This document shows, piece after piece, positions 6,066 through 12,025 of a DNA stretch of 12,025 nt. Both the position numbers and the translations under genes were made by a program. Position 1 is the first letter of the stretch; each line of letters starts with the position of its first letter. The stretch lies in contig JAEZKU010000041.1 of the NCBI GenBank assembly GCA_023436065.1, positions 1 through 12,025 of the forward strand, read 5' to 3'. The stretch comes from Bacillota bacterium (GTDB lineage Bacteria > Bacillota > Clostridia > Lachnospirales > Lachnospiraceae). Under the pieces are notes generated by a model. The model had not been told where the DNA came from. It saw only the letters and a program-made list of their open reading frames with translations, and ran no database searches.

Positions 6066-7555
6066 ATCACGCCTCCAACAGCAAGTTTCATCAAATTCTC
6101 CTGGGTCGCGTCTGCACGGGATACCTCGCCGGTAAGCCTGCCTTCGCTCATGACCAAAATTCGGTCGGACATGGCCAGCGTTTCATGTAGCTCCGAAGAA
6201 ATCATAATGATGCCGATCCCCTTGTCGCAGAGTTCTTCCATCAGGCTATAGATCTCCACCTTTGCGCCGACGTCGATGCCACGGGTGGGGTCGTTAAGAA
6301 TCAGGATCTTAGGATTGGTTTCCAGCCACTTTGCGATAACCACCTTTTGCTGGTTACCGCCTGACAAGCTGCCGACGACGGTCTCCGCACCCGGCGTCCG
6401 TATCTTGAGCGCCTTAATCCACTTATCCGCAATTGCGTCTTCTTCGCCGATATTGAGCTTAAATCGTCTCATCAAGCGATTGATTACGGAAACGCTGATG
6501 TTAAACTTTACTGGATGGATAAGCATCAATCCCTCAAGCTTACGCTCGCTGGGCACGTACGCGATGCCGTTTTTAATCGCACCTTCAGGAGAAGCATAAA
6601 CCGCCTTTTTGCCCGTCAGATATACCTCGCCTTGTCTGAGTAGCAGATCACCGAACAGCGCCCTGGCAACATCGGTGCGCCCGGCCCCCATCAGCCCAAA
6701 GAGGCCCAGGATCTCCCCCCTATGCAGCGTAAAGCTCACGTCCTTTGCTTTCCCCGCTGTCAGCGACCTGACCTCCAGAATGGCCTCACCCCGTTTGAGC
6801 TGGGTATGGGGATACATCTCGTCGAGCGTCCTGCCCACCATGTACCGGATGACCTCTTCCTGCGAGGTTTTAGCTGTTTCAAGCAAGGCGACGCTTTTCC
6901 CGTCGCGCATAACCTGAATCCGGTTTGATATGGCGAAAATCTCGTCCATGCGGTGCGATATATAGATGACGCCTACACCCTTGCGGGCGATCTGCTCAAT
7001 GAGCTTGAGCAACTGCTCCGTCTCTACGCGGTTTAATGCCGAGGTCGGCTCGTCCATGATCAGCACGCGCATGTTGCGGTTCATTGCCTTGGCAATCTCG
7101 ACGAGCTGCTGTTTAGCGGCCGAAAGCGAGCTCATCGGCTCTGTGGCATCGATCTCGTTGGTAATGCAGTCAATAGCCTCCTGCGCTTTTTTATAGGTTT
7201 GCGGCCAGTCAATTCGGCCTGTCTTCAGTTTTTGTGGGAGGTTGTTGACCAGAATGTTCTCCGCAACCGAAAGCGTCTTGTAATTATCCAGCTCCTGGTA
7301 GATAATCGAAATCCCCATATGGATGGCTTCATGGGGCGTGTATTTTTCAATAAGTTTACCATCCAGCTCAACCTCGCCGCTGTCTTTTGCATATGCGCCC
7401 GACAGAATTTTCAGAAGCGTAGACTTTCCCGCGCCGTTTTCCCCCACTAATGCCAGAATTTCTCCTTCCCGCAGCTCCAGATCAACACCGTCGAGCGCCA
7501 GCACGCCGGGGAATTGTTTTGTAATGCCCTTCATCCGAAGTATGGATTTGCCCAT
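6062..7555 (-). CDS. Sugar ABC transporter ATP-binding protein, double NBD (RbsA/MglA family)
   Basis: This 497-residue protein has two fused nucleotide-binding domains, as usual in ribose/galactose-type importers. Domain 1 has Walker A GENGAGKST (38-46), signature-like LSAAKQQ and Walker B VLIMDEPTSAL (D168, E169). Domain 2 has a degenerate Walker A (GLMGAGRTD, 288-296), signature LSGGNQQK (397-404) and a Walker B reading LILNDPTRGIDVGAK. There N421-D422 replace the usual D-E, so the second site is probably catalytically weak or dead, a recurring asymmetry in such transporters. The start ATG at 7555 is preceded by AGGTGA. A longer open frame to 7639 overlaps the upstream gene and its extra residues do not resemble the family. 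It hydrolyses ATP at the inner membrane face to drive uptake. Confidence 0.95.
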   Translation of the reverse strand: MGKSILRMKGITKQFPGVLALDGVDLELREGEILALVGENGAGKSTLLKILSGAYAKDSGEVELDGKLIEKYTPHEAIHMGISIIYQELDNYKTLSVAENILVNNLPQKLKTGRIDWPQTYKKAQEAIDCITNEIDATEPMSSLSAAKQQLVEIAKAMNRNMRVLIMDEPTSALNRVETEQLLKLIEQIARKGVGVIYISHRMDEIFAISNRIQVMRDGKSVALLETAKTSQEEVIRYMVGRTLDEMYPHTQLKRGEAILEVRSLTAGKAKDVSFTLHRGEILGLFGLMGAGRTDVARALFGDLLLRQGEVYLTGKKAVYASPEGAIKNGIAYVPSERKLEGLMLIHPVKFNISVSVINRLMRRFKLNIGEEDAIADKWIKALKIRTPGAETVVGSLSGGNQQKVVIAKWLETNPKILILNDPTRGIDVGAKVEIYSLMEELCDKGIGIIMISSELHETLAMSDRILVMSEGRLTGEVSRADATQENLMKLAVGGVI

Positions 7556-7574
7556 TCCATTCACCTGCCTTGAT

Positions 7575-7946
7575 TTATTCCGCATATCCCATGGTCGCCA
7601 AAAATGCCATGTTGGGCTGGTTGATATCAAGCCTGCCATACTGTACGATCACGCCGATATCGCTGCGAATGCGCATGGAATACTGCTCGTTGATCCCGAG
7701 CTCGAGGCCGCCCAGTACATCCTTATCGCTTGAGCGGAAAGCTTTGATACGCTTTGCCGGAACCGTGAGAGGGATGCCTTCGACTGGCTCCTTATCTTCG
7801 TAATAGATATCCATAAACACATGGGCATCCTGATCGTTGGTATTGAGAATCATAAAGCACTCGTGGCCTTCATAATCGTTTGCCATGTTCACCTGTGCAT
7901 ACGGCCTGTAGCCGTCTACGATGTACCAGTTCTTTTTTCCGTTCAT
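7575..7946 (-). CDS. Anabaena sensory rhodopsin transducer (ASRT)-like protein
   Basis: This 123-residue soluble protein has a strong likeness to the Anabaena sensory rhodopsin transducer family, a small beta-sandwich protein that forms tetramers. Recognisable pieces are the N-terminal WYIVDGYRP, ECFMILNTNDQDAHV, IYYEDKEPV, LTVPAKRIKAF, then IVQYGRLDINQPNMAFLAT near the end, in the same order as in ASRT. No rhodopsin gene is present. Outside cyanobacteria the family is common in carbohydrate-catabolic neighbourhoods and has been proposed to bind a small molecule, probably a sugar. The location between the phosphotriesterase-like hydrolase gene (24 bp upstream) and the ABC ATPase gene (19 bp downstream) fits that view. 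GAGGT lies 7 bases before the ATG at 7946. Its exact role, whether sensor, chaperone of a sugar intermediate or enzyme, is unknown. Confidence 0.85.
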   Translation of the reverse strand: MNGKKNWYIVDGYRPYAQVNMANDYEGHECFMILNTNDQDAHVFMDIYYEDKEPVEGIPLTVPAKRIKAFRSSDKDVLGGLELGINEQYSMRIRSDIGVIVQYGRLDINQPNMAFLATMGYAE

Positions 7947-7970
7947 TGTCTTACCTCAAAATTCATAGTA

Positions 7971-9008
7971 CTAGCAATCCAGCCACCGAGCCGGGTTTTC
8001 GACAAGCATGCGCTCAATCTGCAAAGGCGTCACACCCACCTCGTTAAGCATCGGTACAATATGCGTAAGCAAGTGATCATACCCCCATCCGCCGTAGGAG
8101 CGCAGCAGTGATTTTAAGCAAATATCACAGGAAAGGAGCAGCTGTTTCTCATATCCTTTATCCACGAGCTCCTTGACGAACAGCACGCGCTCCCAATCGG
8201 TAACAAACCGGCCGGATCCCGGCTTACAGTCCCACCGGTCGGTGAACATCTCCTTGCCGAAGTTATCAAACTCGATATAGACGCCGGAGTCGAGCAACTG
8301 GTAAATGTAATCCCGCCGGTTTTCGACATCGATGTGACAGATCGCGACCTTCGCATGCTCCACTTGCTCCGAGTCGATGATTTTCATAGCCGCCAACCCG
8401 CTTGTTGACCAGGGGTTAATATGCACCATCAACGGGGCACCCGTCGCTTTTTGCGCTCTGCAGGCGGCTGTAAGGGACTTTTGTTCAAACGGATAAATGA
8501 TATGGCTTACACCGATTTCACCGATAATACCCGCGCGGATATCGGTATGTCCGATGCCTTTTTCGATCTCCCGGATGATCTGGCGCTCCATCTCCTCTAC
8601 GCTCATTTCCCTGGTTTGAGGAGACTGTGCCCCCTCGACGTAGAAGCCGGAGCCTGCGACAATGTTCAAGCCGGTCAGTACAGCCATATCCCGAAGCAAA
8701 ACAGGATCACGGCCAATGCCCACGCTGGTCGCATCGACGACTGTGCGCCCGCCCGCTTTTTTGAAATACAGCAGTTCTTCGGCCTGCGTCTTTTCATCGA
8801 ACATTACCACATTGTCTTTTAAAGCAAACGGATTCCGCTTGAGAACGCCAAGTGTATCGATCGTCACCGATTTATGCGCGAGGTTCTTGGCTCCAATTTC
8901 CAAAGGCTCTGTGAAGAAAACTTCCATATCGATATAAACGTGCTCGTGCGGCGATGTAATACCCAGATCTACGGCATCTATTTTGCCGTTTACCGTCATG
9001 ACGGACAT
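7971..9008 (-). CDS. Phosphotriesterase-homology-family metallohydrolase (PTE/PHP family)
   Basis: This 345-residue cytosolic TIM-barrel amidohydrolase shows all metal ligands: H21 and H23 (SPHEHVYID), bridging E164 (AGIIGEIGVS), H196 (MVHINPW), H225 (CHIDVEN) and D295 (LLLSCDICLK). A glutamate in place of the carboxylated lysine of classical phosphotriesterase is the mark of the PHP branch (E. coli php-like). Its C-terminal YGGWGYDHLLTHIVPML is also very close to PHP. Characterised relatives hydrolyse lactones or phospho-sugar lactones, so a sugar-lactone or ester substrate is plausible here. The ATG at 9008 with AAAGGACGGG upstream is chosen. The frame remains open to 9425, but that extension runs through the intercistronic hairpin and into the binding-protein gene and is not homologous. 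It is the second operon gene, separated from the first by the hairpin at 9044-9076. Confidence 0.93.
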   Translation of the reverse strand: MSVMTVNGKIDAVDLGITSPHEHVYIDMEVFFTEPLEIGAKNLAHKSVTIDTLGVLKRNPFALKDNVVMFDEKTQAEELLYFKKAGGRTVVDATSVGIGRDPVLLRDMAVLTGLNIVAGSGFYVEGAQSPQTREMSVEEMERQIIREIEKGIGHTDIRAGIIGEIGVSHIIYPFEQKSLTAACRAQKATGAPLMVHINPWSTSGLAAMKIIDSEQVEHAKVAICHIDVENRRDYIYQLLDSGVYIEFDNFGKEMFTDRWDCKPGSGRFVTDWERVLFVKELVDKGYEKQLLLSCDICLKSLLRSYGGWGYDHLLTHIVPMLNEVGVTPLQIERMLVENPARWLDC

Positions 9009-9043
9009 TTTCTTTCCCGTCCTTTCAAATAGAATGATGAGAA

Positions 9044-9076
9044 AAGCCCGGCACCGGTTTAGCCGGCACCGGACTT
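9044..9076 (-). terminator. Intercistronic attenuator/stabilising hairpin after the binding-protein gene
   Basis: On minus-strand RNA AAGUCCGGUGCCGG pairs with CCGGUGCCGGGCUU over 14 bp, including three G-U pairs, with a 5-nt loop and a following UU-rich tail (UUUUCUC). The plus-strand transcript would have A-C mismatches instead. It lies between the stop of the binding-protein gene and the hydrolase start. This suits partial termination or 3' mRNA protection, giving more binding protein than transporter. Confidence 0.75.
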
Positions 9077-9102
9077 CGCAGCCTATTGGTTTAGGATTTA
9101 GA

Positions 9103-10161
9103 TTACTTCTGACCGTATTCCGCCTGGGGATAGATTTCTTCGATGGTGCCAGCATTGACGAACACGTGATCCATGTAGATATTGTCCGGAACCGTCTCAC
9201 CTTTTGCGAGCTTGATGGCGGCGGGAACAACATATTCACCATAACGTTCGAGGAAGTAGGCCAAACCGCCTCTCCAGCAGTTGAGCGTACCGGTCTTATT
9301 GCACTCATAGAGGTTTTCACGGGTCTGTACGGACATGCCATGATTGATAATGAAGCAATCCGAATCACGCTTGGCTGCCTGAATGGCAGCGAACGCACCT
9401 TGTCCGCCAATATCGTTAATCGCACCGATGAGGATGTGCTTCTTGTCGGGGTTGGATGTTAGCACGTCGGCTGTGAGCTGCTGCGCAAGAATTGGATCGT
9501 CTTTATAATCCACAGTAACTACTTTGGATGTGTCGAAGTCCGGGCAAATCTCCTTAATGCCCTTCACAATGCCGTCCATACGGGTCGCAACGATTTCACC
9601 GCCGGCAGGCGTGCTAAGAAGAAGCACCAGATCAATCTGGCCTTCCCAGTTTTCCTTTGCAAGGCCGCCGAGCGAACGCCCAATGATCAAACCGGATTCT
9701 ACGTTATTGGCGCCAAAGCAGGGTGCTCCGGGAATGGGGATATCGATTGCGATTACCGGTACATTAGCCGCATCACACTTTTCCTTGACAACGGGGTTGA
9801 CAGAAGCGTCCAGGTTGAATTCGATGAGACAGTCGATACCCTGCAGCAGCAGACTATCAACGTTGCTGACCGCTTTTTGACCGTCGCCCGCGTTATCGAC
9901 GCAAATGACCTCTGCACCCATCTCCGCCGCTACTTTTTTGATGTTCTCACGCACGGGAATAAGGTGTTCCTGAGAATCGTCGAGGGCCGCATAGCCTAGG
10001 ACAACCTTTTTCTCCTCCGAGGGCTTTTCCGCTTCGGGAGCCTTTGTTTCAGGACCCGCTGCTTCGGGAGCTTTTGCCTCTGCCGGAGCGGCAGGCGCCG
10101 CACACGCGGCCATTGACAAAACCATTGCGAGTGCTAGCAACAAGACCATTGCTCTTTTCAT
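9103..10161 (-). CDS. Sugar ABC transporter substrate-binding lipoprotein (RbsB-like, Peripla_BP_4)
   Basis: This 352-residue secreted protein begins with a lipoprotein signal peptide: MKRA, a hydrophobic stretch, then SMAAC, giving a lipidated Cys at residue 20. An Ala/Pro/Glu/Lys-rich linker (about 21-52) tethers it to the membrane. From about residue 53 (VVLGYAALDDSQEHLIPVRENI) the type-I periplasmic-binding fold follows, with DSLLLQGIDCLIEFNLD, VIAIDIPIPG, VESGLIIGRSLG, TRMDGIVKGIKE and ILIGAINDIGGQGAFAAIQA, all typical of the RbsB/Peripla_BP_4 class that binds pyranose or furanose sugars. The ligand cannot be named from sequence. It captures substrate outside the cell for the permease/ATPase encoded downstream. 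ATG 10161 has a strong AGGAGG 7-8 bases upstream. It is the first operon gene, with a candidate promoter at 10204-10232 and an attenuator hairpin after it. Confidence 0.95.
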   Translation of the reverse strand: MKRAMVLLLALAMVLSMAACAAPAAPAEAKAPEAAGPETKAPEAEKPSEEKKVVLGYAALDDSQEHLIPVRENIKKVAAEMGAEVICVDNAGDGQKAVSNVDSLLLQGIDCLIEFNLDASVNPVVKEKCDAANVPVIAIDIPIPGAPCFGANNVESGLIIGRSLGGLAKENWEGQIDLVLLLSTPAGGEIVATRMDGIVKGIKEICPDFDTSKVVTVDYKDDPILAQQLTADVLTSNPDKKHILIGAINDIGGQGAFAAIQAAKRDSDCFIINHGMSVQTRENLYECNKTGTLNCWRGGLAYFLERYGEYVVPAAIKLAKGETVPDNIYMDHVFVNAGTIEEIYPQAEYGQK

Positions 10162-10203
10162 GTACGTTCCTCCTGTCTCATTTACGCATGCTGCGTATTT
10201 ATG

Positions 10204-10232
10204 AGTATAACAGGTTGGAATTAAGATGCCAT
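10204..10232 (-). promoter_or_regulatory. Candidate sigma-A promoter of the sugar operon
   Basis: On the minus strand ATGGCA (10232-10227), a 17-bp spacer, then TATACT (10209-10204). The -10 is good and the -35 matches 4 of 6 consensus bases, which fits an activator-dependent promoter. The predicted start is about 36-40 bases before the binding-protein gene. Confidence 0.5.
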
Positions 10233-10245
10233 TGCAGCGATTTGG

Positions 10246-10267
10246 TTTTGTATACCATTATTTTGTA
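10246..10267. promoter_or_regulatory. Direct repeat TTTTGTA x2, candidate activator site
   Basis: TTTTGTA occurs at 10246-10252 and 10261-10267, 15 bp start to start, between the two divergent promoters. Relative to the predicted operon start it lies about 50-70 bp upstream, where AraC-type activators usually bind. YesM-type kinases are normally paired with AraC-type response regulators, but that gene is not in the window, so the link is inference. Confidence 0.35.
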
Positions 10268-10282
10268 CGGTCGTATAAGTGG

Positions 10283-10312
10283 TTGCAATCACCGGTGTAA
10301 CTATCCTATAAT
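10283..10312 (+). promoter_or_regulatory. Candidate sigma-A promoter of the histidine-kinase gene
   Basis: TTGCAA (10283-10288), 18-bp spacer, perfect TATAAT (10307-10312). A transcript would start near 10319, leaving a leader of about 56 bases before the ATG at 10375. Confidence 0.65.
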
Positions 10313-10374
10313 AAGCATCAGACAAATCCGGCTGTTTTCTTTTCCGTACTCAATCCCGCGCTTTTGGAGTTGCT

Positions 10375-12025
10375 ATGACTTTTTTTAAACATGCATGGAA
10401 TGCTTTTTATAATTTTGCATTGACTATTTCCTTGCAATATAAGCTAATACTTGTCAATATCATTACGATTTTCATACCAATATTAGCCGTATTGATCTAT
10501 TCATCATTTACTTATATCAATTACATCAATAATCAGATGATAACATCAAAGCTGCAGGCGCTATCCCAGATATCCTCTGGCATCGACAGCTACATTGAAG
10601 AATTGGGTAATCTATCACACAGCTTAGACGTCAACACCACATTACGCTCGGTACTGACCAATGCGTATTCGCCGCAAAAAGCCCTCCAAGACAATGAGCT
10701 CGTATCCTCGTATCTGATGGACATCATGAGCACGCATGATGAAATATTGGGCGCCTATTTATTTTGCGAGAACGGACAAAGCTATAAGCTCAGCCGTGGA
10801 CATCATTTCCAGACCTTCGGGGACTTTCGCAGCCAACCCTGGTACAAGGCCGCCGAAAGAGACGCCGGTAAAAACCAGATCTTCAGCTTCAACCTGCTCA
10901 ATCAATACGCCGATTATGGTCAAACCACCTTGACCTACGCCAAGGGCATTACCGACCCTATCTCCGACCGCTTTCTCGGAGCCGTAATGTTTATCGTCGA
11001 CATTACCAAAATTCGTTCGTTGATCGCCCCCTATCTGAGCAATCAGCAGAGCATTATTTTGATCACCGATGCGAGCGGCCGCATCATATATCATCAGGAT
11101 GAGCGGTTAATCAACAAGCTGATTGTAAACCAGTTTTATATGAACAACATCCTGTCCAAGCAAGACGGGTTCTACCAGCACGATACGCAAAACGGCAACT
11201 CTGTGGGACTTTTTTTTACAAGCTCGCAACTAAGCCGGTGGCGGACTGTCGAACTGCTCTCGCTGAACTTGTTTTTCAAGCCCATTAACCAGCTTCGCCT
11301 GTCCACCAGCGTCCTGATGCTCCTGAGCATGTATTTTCTGGTGTTTGTCACAATGATCTTCTCGTATCAGATTACCAGGCCCATCCGCGATCTCACGCGC
11401 GCCGTTTCCTCGTTTGGCGATAATCTGGAATTCTCTATCCACATCAAATCTCGCGATGAAATCGGCCACCTGAGTAAAAGCTTTAAAAATATGGCCGATC
11501 GCATCAAATTGCTAATCAACAATGTCTATACCGCTCAAATCAAGCAAAAAGAAGCGGAGCTTAGCGCGCTTCAAAGTAAGATCAACCCGCATTTCCTGTA
11601 CAATACGCTGGAGATGATGGCCAATATGGCCGATGACGACGCCAACACTAAGATCGCTTCCGCCTCGCGCAGCCTCGGCAAAATCCTGCACTACAGCCTT
11701 CGCTTTGAAAATGAAATGGCGACGGTACGCGAGGAACTACAGTATGTAAACCATTATCTGTCCATTCAGCAAATGCGCTTCAACAATCGGTTTGAAGTCG
11801 TTTACGACCTGACGCCCGCCGTACTCGATTTTTCCATACTCAAGCTCGTCATACAGCCGCTGCTGGAAAACTCGGTCTATCACGGGCTTGAGCCCAAACG
11901 CGGCAAAGGCGTATTGATCATTTCCGGCGAACGCACCCCGACGGGCATTATACTACGGATTATTGACAACGGCATCGGCATCTCTAATGAAACGCTGCAG
12001 ATCATAAACGAAAGCCTTCTGAGCG
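10375..12025 (+). CDS. Membrane sensor histidine kinase, YesM/LytS type (3' end beyond window)
   Basis: The frame is open for 550 codons to the window edge. Layout: transmembrane helix 1 at about residues 20-43; an extracellular Cache-like sensor region (about 44-305, e.g. YLFCENGQSYKLSRG, FLGAVMFIVDITKIR); transmembrane helix 2 at about 311-332; HAMP linker (about 333-385, ITRPIRDLTRAV, SRDEIGHLSKSF). The kinase core follows, with phosphoacceptor H406 in INPHFLYNTLE, N-box QPLLENSVYHGL (494-505) and G-box DNGIG (531-535). This is the signature of the His_kinase (PF06580) class, which usually senses extracellular sugars and phosphorylates an AraC-type regulator. ATG 10375 has GGAG 5 bases upstream. 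It is divergent from the sugar operon, so it is the likely sensor for it; the cognate regulator probably lies just past 12025. Only the end of the ATPase domain is missing. Confidence 0.93.
   Translation, partial: MTFFKHAWNAFYNFALTISLQYKLILVNIITIFIPILAVLIYSSFTYINYINNQMITSKLQALSQISSGIDSYIEELGNLSHSLDVNTTLRSVLTNAYSPQKALQDNELVSSYLMDIMSTHDEILGAYLFCENGQSYKLSRGHHFQTFGDFRSQPWYKAAERDAGKNQIFSFNLLNQYADYGQTTLTYAKGITDPISDRFLGAVMFIVDITKIRSLIAPYLSNQQSIILITDASGRIIYHQDERLINKLIVNQFYMNNILSKQDGFYQHDTQNGNSVGLFFTSSQLSRWRTVELLSLNLFFKPINQLRLSTSVLMLLSMYFLVFVTMIFSYQITRPIRDLTRAVSSFGDNLEFSIHIKSRDEIGHLSKSFKNMADRIKLLINNVYTAQIKQKEAELSALQSKINPHFLYNTLEMMANMADDDANTKIASASRSLGKILHYSLRFENEMATVREELQYVNHYLSIQQMRFNNRFEVVYDLTPAVLDFSILKLVIQPLLENSVYHGLEPKRGKGVLIISGERTPTGIILRIIDNGIGISNETLQIINESLLS

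Noticed and set aside
7556..7639. 28-codon extension of the ABC ATPase
   Set aside because: It overlaps the ASRT-like gene on the same strand; the ATG at 7555 has an AGGTGA ribosome binding site and gives the normal family N-terminus.
9009..9425. N-terminal extension of the PHP-like hydrolase by 139 codons
   Set aside because: The frame is open, but it runs antisense-free through the intercistronic hairpin and overlaps the binding-protein gene on the same strand. The residues do not look like the family, and the ATG at 9008 has its own ribosome binding site and is followed at once by the conserved domain.
1..12025. CRISPR array, rRNA, complete tRNA or complete insertion sequence
   Set aside because: No regularly spaced repeat-spacer pattern, no rRNA-like sequence, no complete tRNA cloverleaf and no intact transposase with terminal inverted repeats were seen on either strand.

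Overview
The window looks like a chromosomal stretch of a Gram-positive Firmicute, probably a clostridial-type anaerobe. Evidence: strong AGGAGG-type ribosome binding sites, an abundant lipoprotein-type solute-binding protein, a YesM/LytS-type two-component sensor next to a sugar ABC operon, mid-range GC, and TTG/GTG codons close to several starts. Species cannot be assigned from the sequence alone.

Left part (1-2284): a patchwork that looks like a mobile-element scar. It holds the 3' end of a polar amino-acid ABC ATPase, a tandem 11-bp repeat resembling integrase arm sites, a strong bidirectional terminator, and the 3' half of a tRNA-Arg(CCG) with no 5' half. Next come a frameshifted fragment of a serine recombinase C-terminus, an unidentified reading-frame fragment, and an intact dihydrofolate-reductase/RibD-C-like gene bracketed by copies of an unusual 34-bp repeat.

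Central part (2285-10161): one eight-gene minus-strand operon. In order of transcription it encodes a lipoprotein sugar-binding protein, a phosphotriesterase-homology-family hydrolase, an Anabaena-sensory-rhodopsin-transducer (ASRT)-like small protein, a double-domain sugar ABC ATPase and a sugar ABC permease. These are followed by a creatinase/M24-like protein, an L-rhamnose-mutarotase-like protein, and a second creatinase/M24-like protein. Genes are tightly packed, with one 4-bp overlap and two RBSs at or beside the preceding stop codon. A G-U-rich hairpin separates the binding-protein gene from the rest, and a second hairpin lies downstream of the last gene. Both M24-like proteins lack the metal-binding aspartate pair of true aminopeptidases. 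I infer a system that imports and processes a sugar or sugar conjugate, with metal-independent C-N or C-O bond chemistry, whose substrate is unknown.

Right part (10162-12025): a 213-bp divergent promoter region, then the start of a membrane sensor histidine kinase (YesM type, H406) that runs off the window. It probably controls the operon together with a response regulator beyond the right edge.
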